From assembly GCA_910586425.1 (NCBI GenBank), contig CAJUHL010000039.1, positions 1 through 14,239 on the forward strand: a stretch of 14,239 bases of DNA, in the 5' to 3' direction. This stretch comes from an uncultured Bacilli bacterium (GTDB lineage: Bacteria; Bacillota_I; Bacilli_A; RF39; UBA660). A model generated the notes under the pieces. The model saw only the letters and a list, made by a program, of their open reading frames with translations. It was not told where the DNA came from and ran no database searches. Of the stretch, positions 1 through 6,538 are shown in pieces (the stretch's first letter is position 1; the number at the start of each line of letters is the position of its first letter). A program made the translations under genes and the position numbers.

Positions 1-69
1 TTAAATTTTAAATTACTAAAGATTTTCGTGTCTAAAAACTTGACATAAATCCATAAAATAAAAATTACT

Positions 70-600
70 TTGCCAATAAAAAAACTTCATCATCAAGACT
101 ATGATGGAAAAAGAGTATTTATTGAAATATCTGATAATTTTGGAAATGTTTTTCCTACAAAATTAGATATAGGTGTTCATAAAGATATGGATATAGAGCA
201 AGATGAATTGTGTTTTGATTTAGGTAACTATTCTAAAACTGTAATGTTACTTGCAAATTCTAAAGAACAGATATGTGTAGAAAAAATAAAATCTCTATTA
301 AAGTTTGGTATTACGTCAACAAGATATAAAGATATTTTTGATATTTATTACTTATTCAATACTAATAATTTTAGTAATAATCGTTTTTTTAAATATTTAG
401 ATAAATTAGTATTTAAAGATACTTTAATAGATGAAAACAACATAATTGATCTAAAAAGCAGCCTAGAGTCTATCCTTTATAATAACAAATTCAAATCTAT
501 GATCAGTATGGCAAGAAATAATTGGCTTGAAATATCTATTGATGAAGCAATAACATCAATTTTAGAATTTGTTTCATCATTGGAGTTAGTTGAGGTATAA
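70..600 (+). pseudogene. C-terminal part of an AbiEii/AbiGii-family nucleotidyltransferase toxin (truncated)
   Basis: AbiEii/AbiGii proteins are nucleotidyltransferase toxins of type IV toxin-antitoxin and abortive-infection systems. Visible here are the later family blocks: KLDIGVHKDMDIEQ, which carries the third catalytic-core aspartate, then NSKEQICVEKIKSLLKFG and TRYKDIFDIYYL, and an ending of NNWLEISIDEAI. Full members are roughly 250-300 residues and begin with a GG/GS plus DxD nucleotidyltransferase core; none of that is present. In this frame a TAA lies at 46-48, and the other two forward frames are also closed upstream, so the missing half is not simply continuing in frame from the window edge. 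The only start available is TTG at 70 with no clear ribosome binding site. It is probably a 5'-truncated or frameshifted gene, though translation of a C-terminal fragment is possible. Its end carries the ribosome binding site of the next gene. Family assignment is fairly sure; loss of function is inferred. Confidence 0.65.
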
Positions 601-603
601 CCT

Positions 604-2976
604 ATGAGTGATAATGAAATTATCAGATTAATAAATATAAAAGAGTTAGAAATAAGAAAACTTCAATGTGAAGTTGAATCATTGAAAAAGCAATTAAATA
701 AGCCATCTATTAATAAAAATGAGTTATCGTTAAGTCGAGAAGAGAAAGTTAAAATCTTTTTGGGTTATTTTAAAGGTAGGGATGATGTTTACCCATATTT
801 ATCAATAGATAAAAATAATCCTAACATTAAATATTATATTCCAGCCTGCGCAAACGAATGGAAAAAAGGCATATGTAATAAAACAATGGGCAAAAAATGT
901 AAGAATTGTCAATACAGAGAAAATAAACCTTTATCAAAGGAAGTTATTTATAAGCATATGTATGAAAATAATCCAATTGGAATTTATCCATTGTTAGAAA
1001 ATGATACTTGTTATTTTCTTGTTTTAGATTTCGATAATAAAAATACAAATAATGATATTAAGAGTGATGTGTTAGCATTTGCTAATATCTGTGATAAGTA
1101 TGAAATTCCGATCGCTATAGAACGAAGTAGATCTGGAAAGGGTTTACATATTTGGATTTTCTTTGATATAAATATTAAAGCAATAACTGCCAGAAAATTG
1201 GGAAGTCTATTGCTATCTAAGACTATGGAAATAAGCAATATTTCTATTTCATCATTTGATAGAATGTTTCCTAATCAAGACACGCTACCAAAGGGTGGAT
1301 ATGGTAATTTAATAGCCCTACCATTTCAAAATGAACCATCTAAATATGGAAACACAATATTTGTTGATAGAAATTTCATTCAAGTTAATGACGATCAAAT
1401 ACAATATTTAAATTCTATTCATAAATTAACAGAGACCGAAGTTTTTGAAAAAATTAAAAAACTATCAAATGAAACTATTGATATAGGTCATGAGATAGTC
1501 GATATGAAAAAAGAAGTAAATGATAAATGTAAAAATAATATAGAATATCCTAAAAGTATTAAGGTAATTTTAAATGATATGATTTATATCGATAAAGCTA
1601 ATCTTAACTCAATTGTTAAAAATAGCTTTAGAAGACTTGCGACTTTTGCTAATCCTGAATTTTACAAAAATCAAAAATTAAGAATGTCTGTATATAATAT
1701 TCCGATGGTTATCGATTGTAGTAAAGAAGACGACAAATATTTGAAATTGCCAAGAGGAACGTATGAATACTTAGAAAGTTTGTGTAAAACGAATAATATT
1801 AAAATAATTAAAATTGATAAACGTTTTAAAGGAAATAAAATTGATGTTACTTTTAACGGAAATTTAAGAGATGAGCAACAAAAGGCTCTTGATAACCTGC
1901 TAAAATATGATAATGGAATATTATGTGCACCGACAGGATTTGGTAAAACTGTTATAGGATGTAAAATAATAGAAGAGCGAAAAGTTAACACTTTAATTTT
2001 GGTAAATAAAATACAACTACTTAATCAATGGAAAGATAGAATTAAAGAGTTCTTAAATATTAGTGAGGTTGGAGAAATAAGTGGTAAAAGGAAGAATATC
2101 ACCAATATAATTGATGTTGTTAGTATAAAATCCATATGGAATAATGGTGAAGTGTTAGATATTGCAAAAAATTATGGAATGATTATTATTGATGAATGTC
2201 ATCATACAGCAGCATATACTTTTGAACAAACAATAAATACTGGAAATGCTAAATATGTTTATGGTATTTCTGCCACTCCTGAGCGAGAAAATGGACATAC
2301 ACCAATTATAAAAATGCAATGTGGTGATATTAGGTATAAAGTAGATAGTTTGAAATTCAATAAAGAATTGAATATTCCAATGAAAGTAATTGTAAAGAAA
2401 AGCCATTTAAATTTTACTAATCCTAATATTGATAATTATGAATTAAATGAAATTAATGACTTAATAGCAAAGGATATTATACGTAGTGAAAATATTATTA
2501 AGGATATAAAAAAAGAATATGAAAATGGAAAAAACATTTTAATTTTAACTGAACGATTAGAACTTATGAATTATATTTATGATAAACTTTCTAAATATAC
2601 AAGTAATATTTTCAAATATTATGGTGGAATAGGTAAAAAGGTGCTTAAACATTATGAAGAACTAACGAATCAAATCAATGAGCTTGGCAGTAATAAAATT
2701 ATAGTTGCTACAGGATCGTATATTGGTGAAGGATTCGATGATTCAAAACTTGACGTATTATTCTTAACTATGCCTATTTCTGGACAAACAAGGGTAACAC
2801 AATATGCAGGAAGATTACATAGAAAAGATGACAACAAAAAAGAAATATTAATTTATGATTATGTTGATGATAATTTTGCCAAAACCCGTAATATGTTTTT
2901 AAGAAGAAAAAAGACATATGAAAAATTGGGATACGATATAGTAGATGATACTGAACAACAAATAATAAAGATATAA
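604..2976 (+). CDS. TOTE-type archaeo-eukaryotic primase domain fused to SF2 DEAD/DEAH helicase
   Basis: A 790-residue two-part enzyme, predicted cytosolic. Residues 1-33 form a short coiled coil. Residues 45-285 match the AEP-TOTE primase domain: a likely zinc site (C82, C91, C100, C103), the metal-binding pair D142/D144 in LVLDFDNK, and the nucleotide-binding SRSGKGLHIW with H182. Residues 420-760 are a superfamily 2 helicase: Walker A PTGFGKT (443-449), DECHH (530-534), SATPE (556-560) and motif VI QYAGRLHR (733-740). Catalytic residues of both parts look intact. TOTE primase-helicases are known from predicted biological-conflict systems and mobile elements; their exact reaction is unsettled. 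ATG 604 is preceded by TGAGGT at 591-596, inside the end of the nucleotidyltransferase fragment, 3 bp after its stop, so the two are probably cotranscribed. No nuclease domain is visible in the protein. Domain calls are confident; the biological role is inferred. Confidence 0.88.
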   Translation: MSDNEIIRLINIKELEIRKLQCEVESLKKQLNKPSINKNELSLSREEKVKIFLGYFKGRDDVYPYLSIDKNNPNIKYYIPACANEWKKGICNKTMGKKCKNCQYRENKPLSKEVIYKHMYENNPIGIYPLLENDTCYFLVLDFDNKNTNNDIKSDVLAFANICDKYEIPIAIERSRSGKGLHIWIFFDINIKAITARKLGSLLLSKTMEISNISISSFDRMFPNQDTLPKGGYGNLIALPFQNEPSKYGNTIFVDRNFIQVNDDQIQYLNSIHKLTETEVFEKIKKLSNETIDIGHEIVDMKKEVNDKCKNNIEYPKSIKVILNDMIYIDKANLNSIVKNSFRRLATFANPEFYKNQKLRMSVYNIPMVIDCSKEDDKYLKLPRGTYEYLESLCKTNNIKIIKIDKRFKGNKIDVTFNGNLRDEQQKALDNLLKYDNGILCAPTGFGKTVIGCKIIEERKVNTLILVNKIQLLNQWKDRIKEFLNISEVGEISGKRKNITNIIDVVSIKSIWNNGEVLDIAKNYGMIIIDECHHTAAYTFEQTINTGNAKYVYGISATPERENGHTPIIKMQCGDIRYKVDSLKFNKELNIPMKVIVKKSHLNFTNPNIDNYELNEINDLIAKDIIRSENIIKDIKKEYENGKNILILTERLELMNYIYDKLSKYTSNIFKYYGGIGKKVLKHYEELTNQINELGSNKIIVATGSYIGEGFDDSKLDVLFLTMPISGQTRVTQYAGRLHRKDDNKKEILIYDYVDDNFAKTRNMFLRRKKTYEKLGYDIVDDTEQQIIKI

Positions 2977-2992
2977 TTAATATTCATAAAAA

Positions 2993-3017
2993 GGTAGTTA
3001 AGAATATATCAACTACC
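2993..3017 (+). repeat. 7-bp inverted repeat after the primase-helicase gene
   Basis: GGTAGTT (2993-2999) and AACTACC (3011-3017) can form a stem around an 11-nt loop, 16 bp after the helicase stop. It is followed by AAAATTTAAAAA rather than a U-tract, so it is a poor intrinsic terminator. It may stabilise the 3' end of the transcript or be a protein site. Confidence 0.35.
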
Positions 3018-3132
3018 AAAATTTAAAAATTCATATAATACTTGTTAAATTTAAATATTTTTAAATCTATTAAAATAAAGGTAAAAGTACTTAAATAAAC
3101 TTTGAAGTGCGTGAACTCTAACCGCCCCTGAA

Positions 3133-3160
3133 GGAGCCGAAAGGCTCCACTTTTTGTTTT
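3133..3160 (+). terminator. Strong intrinsic terminator with GNRA tetraloop
   Basis: GGAGCC (3133-3138) and GGCTCC (3143-3148) pair around a GAAA tetraloop, then ACTTTTTGTTTTT. This is a textbook rho-independent terminator on the + strand. It lies about 155 bp past the helicase stop and sits in a short GC-rich patch (3109-3150) within very AT-rich DNA. It may end the helicase transcript or a separate small RNA. Confidence 0.8.
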
Positions 3161-3216
3161 TGCTTGAATCTATAGGGGTTTCTAAATTCATCATTTTATA
3201 AATGGAAAATGAAAAA

Positions 3217-3247
3217 TTGAAAAAGAAAATAGAACAGGGATTATAAT
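3217..3247 (+). promoter_or_regulatory. Possible promoter for the small membrane protein gene
   Basis: TTGAAA (3217-3222) and TATAAT (3242-3247) are separated by 19 bp, slightly long. Transcription would start near 3254, only a few bases before the first possible start codon, which favours one of the later starts of the gene. Confidence 0.35.
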
Positions 3248-3255
3248 TATATTAA

Positions 3256-3708
3256 GTGCATAAATTTATTATGGTGATAGTTATTGAACTTTTGAACAAT
3301 ATGAAGAAAAAGTATCATAATATTTGTGGTGGTCTACTAATAACCTTTTTTTCATGGACATTGAGTCCCTTATATATCGCTAGTTATGGATACGTATTGC
3401 AGAAAAATAAAGAAAAAAAGAAACTAACAAAGTTATCTAAAAAAATGATAAAAATAGTATCTAAGAATCCACAAATTGGTATAGATTTCCATGTAGAAAA
3501 ACAATGTGATAATGAACAATTATTTAATATGATATACCCAAAAATGAATGATTTATCTGTAAAAGAATTGAAATTATTACGTGACTTTTTATTAAATGGT
3601 GTGCAATATAGAGAATCAAAAATTCCATTTATAGAATACTACCAATATTGTGAGGAAATAGATTGTCTTATTGAGGTAAGGACTAGGAAAAATAGAAAAA
3701 ATTTCTAG
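3256..3708 (+). CDS. Hypothetical small membrane-anchored protein
   Basis: I do not recognise this protein. One hydrophobic stretch (about residues 23-48, counted from GTG 3256) is followed by a very basic run (KNKEKKKLTKLSKK), which by the positive-inside rule places the C-terminal 100 residues in the cytosol. The tail is charged and rich in Tyr, Glu and Lys, with no obvious catalytic motif. The start is uncertain: GTG 3256, ATG 3271 and ATG 3301 (giving MKKKYHNICGG, 135 residues) are all in frame, and none has a good Shine-Dalgarno sequence. It stands alone between a strong terminator upstream and a repeat-bearing intergenic region downstream, inside the defence-type island, so a link to defence or mobile-element maintenance is possible but only by position. 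Confidence 0.55.
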   Translation: MHKFIMVIVIELLNNMKKKYHNICGGLLITFFSWTLSPLYIASYGYVLQKNKEKKKLTKLSKKMIKIVSKNPQIGIDFHVEKQCDNEQLFNMIYPKMNDLSVKELKLLRDFLLNGVQYRESKIPFIEYYQYCEEIDCLIEVRTRKNRKNF

Positions 3709-3827
3709 GTGGCAAATTTCTAAACTTTGAAAAATATACTTTAATTTATCTTAATTAAAATTGGAAAAAAATGGTTAAAAATAAAGAAAAATTTTGAATT
3801 GTAAGCAAAAAAGGTCAATAAAATAAC

Positions 3828-3871
3828 AAACATATTTTACCTTTTGCAATATCAAACCTTAAAATATGTTT
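3828..3871. repeat. Perfect 12-bp inverted repeat with 20-nt spacer
   Basis: AAACATATTTTA (3828-3839) is exactly complementary to TAAAATATGTTT (3860-3871). The stem is too AT-rich and lacks a following U-run, so it is not a standard terminator. It could be the end of a decayed mobile element, a regulator site or an RNA hairpin. Confidence 0.6.
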
Positions 3872-4050
3872 CATAAAATTTTACTTTCATAATATTTCGG
3901 TTAATATCATAGGAAATTACCTATATTCCTCACGTTTAATCATCCGAACTCTAATGTTTTCATTAGTTTCCATTATCTGCAACCAAATTAATAAATAATT
4001 ATATGGCAGACATTCATTTTTACGTACTCTAAATACCTGTTGTAACGATG

Positions 4051-4067
4051 TTTGTTATAATAACAAA
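4051..4067. promoter_or_regulatory. 17-bp perfect palindrome upstream of the endonuclease gene
   Basis: TTTGTTAT and ATAACAAA flank a central A, forming a palindrome of the size bound by dimeric regulators. It contains TATAAT (4056-4061). Its core TGTTATAATAA recurs at 4122-4132 in the proposed endonuclease promoter 69 bp downstream. An operator role is inferred. Confidence 0.45.
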
Positions 4068-4121
4068 AAACATAAAGATTTCAAATTTAATCATCCAAAA
4101 CTTTATGTTCAACATTATACA

Positions 4122-4130
4122 TGTTATAAT
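4122..4130 (+). promoter_or_regulatory. Extended -10 promoter for the restriction endonuclease
   Basis: TG at 4122-4123, one base, then TATAAT at 4125-4130 gives a full extended -10 element; the -35 region (TTTATG at 4102-4107, 17-bp spacing) is weak. Transcription from here would begin just before the ribosome binding site GGTGAT, which supports ATG 4150 and argues against ATG 4048, located upstream of the promoter. Confidence 0.6.
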
Positions 4131-4149
4131 AAGTTTAGATGGTGATTAT

Positions 4150-4932
4150 ATGTTATTAATTCATGAAAGCAACTTTAAAAATAAAATTAATTCGAATTAT
4201 AAAGGATTAGGAGAAGTAATTGAAGATTTTTATCAAAATGAATATTTAAAAACTAAAATGGAATTATTGGATATTGATTTTTCTAAAGCTGATGAAGATA
4301 ATTTTAAAAAAGCAACAAATATTATTAATGCGTATTATAAAAAACTTGATAAATTTACGAGTGAAAATAATATTACTTCCCAATCAAAGTTTAGATCAAC
4401 TTTTTTGGAGGAATTGAGTTCATATTTATTTGAAGACAATGAATATATTAAAAATGGAATATTGGGTATATATAATAAAGGAATTTATGCTGGGATGAAA
4501 ATAGGTAATGATTTAAAAATTAATATTATGAAAAAAGATGTAGACTTTTGTATTGGGAAAAAAGTAAAAATGAAAATTGAGAATCAAGAATTTGAAATCA
4601 TCTTACCAATTGTAGCTGTAGAAGTAAAAACTTATTTAGACGCAACAATGTTTGGCGAAGTTCAATATTCAAGTAAACTTATTAAGAATGCAACTCCAAA
4701 TGCAAAAACATATGTTTTAATGGAAACTAATCAGGTCGGAAGTGATAAAATTATTTCCGCAAGATATGATAATGTATTAAATGAAATGTTTGTATTAAGA
4801 CGTAATGAACAGTCATTAATTGAATATTCTGTATTGCAAGATTATTATAATGAAATTATTTCTGATATTGCAGATATAGCTGTTGAAAGAGATGTTATCA
4901 CTCCAGGTAGACTCATAAATGTTGAAAAATAA
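4150..4932 (+). CDS. Type II restriction endonuclease, Bpu10I-like family
   Basis: A 260-residue predicted restriction enzyme cleaving DNA at a specific unmethylated site. A PD-(D/E)XK nuclease core is visible: VDFCIGKK with D132, then PIVAVEVKTYLDATM with E158 and K160 as the E-x-K pair, and E88 in TFLEELSSYLF as a candidate further acidic residue. The VAVEVKTYLDATM block is what I associate with the Bpu10I family. An in-frame ATG at 4048 exists, but the extended -10 promoter lies inside that extension and GATGGTGATT sits just before ATG 4150, so the shorter form is preferred. It faces the C5 methyltransferase across a shared terminator, forming a compact restriction-modification pair. Bpu10I itself (CCTNAGC) has two different subunits; here there is one gene, so a symmetric target cut by a homodimer is more likely (inference). 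Confidence 0.82.
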   Translation: MLLIHESNFKNKINSNYKGLGEVIEDFYQNEYLKTKMELLDIDFSKADEDNFKKATNIINAYYKKLDKFTSENNITSQSKFRSTFLEELSSYLFEDNEYIKNGILGIYNKGIYAGMKIGNDLKINIMKKDVDFCIGKKVKMKIENQEFEIILPIVAVEVKTYLDATMFGEVQYSSKLIKNATPNAKTYVLMETNQVGSDKIISARYDNVLNEMFVLRRNEQSLIEYSVLQDYYNEIISDIADIAVERDVITPGRLINVEK

Positions 4933-4970
4933 AAAAGCATACTTAATTAAAATATTTAAGTATGTTTTTT
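4931..4970. terminator. Bidirectional terminator shared by endonuclease and methyltransferase genes
   Basis: CATACTTAA (4938-4946) pairs with TTAAGTATG (4956-4964), flanked by AAAAAAG on the left and TTTTTT on the right, so it reads as hairpin plus U-run from both strands. It begins at the endonuclease stop codon and overlaps the last codons and stop of the methyltransferase gene. Confidence 0.82.
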
Positions 4971-6061
4971 GCTATTGCATCTGCCAGTAATGGAGGAACT
5001 GCATTTCCGATTTGTTGATATTGAGATAAATTTTTTTCCCAAGACATTGTTGTTCTTTTTCCGTGAAAAATATATGTATCAGGAAATGACTGTAATCTTG
5101 CTCCTTCTCTGGCTGTAAAGTTTCTATTAATGAATGGATGAATAAAGTTACTTTGGAAACTTGCTGGAATAGTAGGTGATGGTTTGTTAGGATAAGGTCT
5201 CATATTATTTTGTGAGAAAATTTTTCCACTAACTTTAGATGCATCGCCTCTTTTTCTTTGTTTATGTTCTTCTGCAACGTTTGCAACTGATTCACCATAT
5301 CCTATTTGCTCAAATCTTTCTATTAATCGTTTTGTATGACGCATAGCAATGTGATTATATACCTGTTTACTATTTTTTCTAACCCATTTTTGATAAGAGT
5401 TTGTAGGATTGGTAGCGTAATCCATAGTTTCTTCTCCTTGACCAGATTTTATTTGAGGTAAATCCATAATTGCTTGTTCAATTGTAATTTGTTGATCTCC
5501 TAAATAGGTTGGTTTAGGTCCAATTTTTTCCTCAATAAATTCAATATCATTTCTAATACCTATAAATACTACTCTTACTCTTGTTTGAGGGACTCCATGT
5601 TCTGCAGCATTTAATTTGCAAATTTTAACATTATATCCTGCCTTATTATATTCTTTTAAAATAAGTTCTTTTACGCTTTCATTGTTTTTAGTTTTCATAG
5701 ATAAAATACCAGTTACGTTTTCCATTACAAAAAACTTTGGTTTATAATATTTAACAAATCTTACGAATTCCATAAATAAACTGTTTCTTGGATCGCTTTT
5801 GTCCCTATTACCACTTAATGAAAAACCTTGACAAGGTGGACCACCAATTATACCATCTATAACTAAATCTTCTGGTAGAAGTTCATCTAAATTTAATATT
5901 TGAGTTATATCAGCAGTAATTACTTTTGTGTTTTTATGATTAGCTTTATATGTTTCGGATGCCCATTCATCTTTTTCGATTGCTAAAGGTATATTAAATC
6001 CTTCCATTTCGAATCCTAAACTTAATCCTCCACATCCTGCAAATAAATCTATTACATCCAT
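4943..6061 (-). CDS. DNA (cytosine-5-)-methyltransferase of a type II restriction-modification system
   Basis: A 372-residue S-adenosylmethionine-dependent enzyme that methylates cytosine C5 in the target site of its partner nuclease. All main motifs are present in order: I DLFAGCGGLSLGF (5-17), IV GGPPCQGFS with catalytic C77, VI MENV (113-116), VIII QTRVRVVFIG (159-168), IX around RPYPNKPSPTIPA (288-300) and X QQIGNAVPP (349-357). The target-recognition region is roughly residues 185-285. Length is normal, and no truncation is seen. ATG at 6061 is preceded by GAAAGGA eight bases upstream. The gene converges on the Bpu10I-like endonuclease gene with only 10 bp between stop codons. No controller (C) protein gene is seen nearby, so timing of expression probably depends on promoter strengths. 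The target sequence cannot be read from the protein. Confidence 0.95.
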   Translation of the reverse strand: MDVIDLFAGCGGLSLGFEMEGFNIPLAIEKDEWASETYKANHKNTKVITADITQILNLDELLPEDLVIDGIIGGPPCQGFSLSGNRDKSDPRNSLFMEFVRFVKYYKPKFFVMENVTGILSMKTKNNESVKELILKEYNKAGYNVKICKLNAAEHGVPQTRVRVVFIGIRNDIEFIEEKIGPKPTYLGDQQITIEQAIMDLPQIKSGQGEETMDYATNPTNSYQKWVRKNSKQVYNHIAMRHTKRLIERFEQIGYGESVANVAEEHKQRKRGDASKVSGKIFSQNNMRPYPNKPSPTIPASFQSNFIHPFINRNFTAREGARLQSFPDTYIFHGKRTTMSWEKNLSQYQQIGNAVPPLLADAIAKNILKYFN

Positions 6062-6089
6062 AATATATATCCTTTCATCGTCATAAACT

Positions 6090-6119
6090 ATTATACCATT
6101 ATTTTTAGGAAAAGTCTAA
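6090..6119 (-). promoter_or_regulatory. Promoter of the methyltransferase gene
   Basis: On the minus strand TATAAT (6095 to 6090) is preceded by TG-G, an extended -10, and by TTAGAC (6119 to 6114) as a weak -35 with 18-bp spacing. The start codon follows about 30 bp downstream. Confidence 0.6.
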
Positions 6120-6349
6120 GGTTTTTCAATAATATTTCCTTTTCTTTTGAAGGAAGTACGGTCCTATCAATACCAGAGTTGCAGCTGTTACAGGCTATAA
6201 AAAGGGTATTTTGAACTACAATTAGGAAATTTTACAGGATTAAAGTAGTATAAATAAGATTTCGTCCTTTATGGTGTTAGAATAGAAATATAGATACGAA
6301 AAGCTAGAAATGCCTAGAAAACGGAAGTGTCTATGAAATAGGAACATAT
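6120..6349. other. Non-coding stretch upstream of the transposase remnant
   Basis: Between the methyltransferase promoter and the OrfA remnant no intact gene is seen. Short open stretches such as KYGPINTRVAAVTGYKKG (about 6152-6205, + strand) look somewhat protein-like but end quickly at stops and match nothing I recognise. It may be older decayed insert sequence. Confidence 0.4.
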
Positions 6350-6501
6350 AGGTTATGATGAAAATTACAAAAAAAGATAGTAAATTGATATGAATCGGGA
6401 AAAAGAAACTAGATTTGATAAGAGAATATGGCATATCTTATACCAATATCAACATTTGGATCAAAAAATATGTTACAATTGAGTTAATCCTTTACAAATA
6501 A
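6350..6501 (+). pseudogene. Decayed IS3-family transposase OrfA (helix-turn-helix part)
   Basis: Two adjoining frames together read like the N-terminal helix-turn-helix of IS3-family OrfA proteins. In frame from 6362: KLQKKIVN-stop-YESGK, resembling the usual KQKIVNLYESGK. In the next frame from 6397: GKKKLDLIREYGISYTN continuing to INIWIKKY, resembling REYGIS-x-x-x-x-x-x-WIKKY. A stop (TGA 6386-6388, where Leu is expected) and a frameshift near 6397-6405 disrupt it, and the second frame closes at 6499-6501. No OrfB (DDE integrase) and no terminal inverted repeats were found, so only a fragment remains, fused into the upstream region of the zinc-ribbon gene. The family assignment is by motif memory and is moderate. 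Confidence 0.5.
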
Positions 6502-6505
6502 TGAT

Positions 6506-6511
6506 TATAAT
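6506..6511 (+). promoter_or_regulatory. -10 element for the zinc-ribbon protein gene
   Basis: TATAAT at 6506-6511 lies 33 bp before ATG 6539, giving a short leader that includes GGAGG. No good -35 is visible at normal spacing (TTAATC at 6484-6489 is weak). It overlaps the tail of the decayed transposase remnant. Confidence 0.45.
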
Positions 6512-6538
6512 TTGTTTTTCAGAATGGAGGAATATAAA

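Larger units (their letters stand above)
3709..4121. other. AT-rich intergenic stretch with repeats, no convincing gene
   Basis: About 440 bp lie between the small membrane protein and the endonuclease start. It holds a 12-bp perfect inverted repeat (3828-3871), an 11-bp direct repeat TTTAATCATCC (3935-3945 and 4086-4096), a palindrome at 4051-4067 and the endonuclease promoter. A minus-strand open frame of 45 codons (4054 down to 3917) exists, but its only ATG gives 18 residues and it has no visible homology. Confidence 0.6.

Noticed and set aside
3202..3246. Tiny open frame MENEKLKKKIEQGL before the small membrane protein
   Set aside because: Only 14 codons, lysine-rich as expected from A-rich sequence, and overlapping the putative promoter; not supported as a gene.
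3113..3954. 9-mer GAACTCTAA at 3113 and 3946 as possible attachment-site repeats
   Set aside because: Too short, flanks differ, and no integrase gene is present in the window.
3917..4054. Minus-strand open frame of 45 codons ending in NENIRVRMIKREEYR
   Set aside because: No start codon until an ATG giving only 18 residues, no ribosome site, no recognised homology; length is possible by chance in AT-rich DNA. The repeat TTTAATCATCC within it is reported as part of the control region instead.
4048..4149. 34-residue N-terminal extension of the restriction endonuclease
   Set aside because: The extended -10 promoter and the GGTGAT ribosome site lie inside it, so ATG 4150 is the better start.
6240..6434. 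Minus-strand open frame of 64 codons opposite the transposase remnant
   Set aside because: Low-complexity Phe/Ile/Ser-rich translation typical of the antisense of AT-rich DNA, with no ribosome site; the + strand remnant explains the region better.
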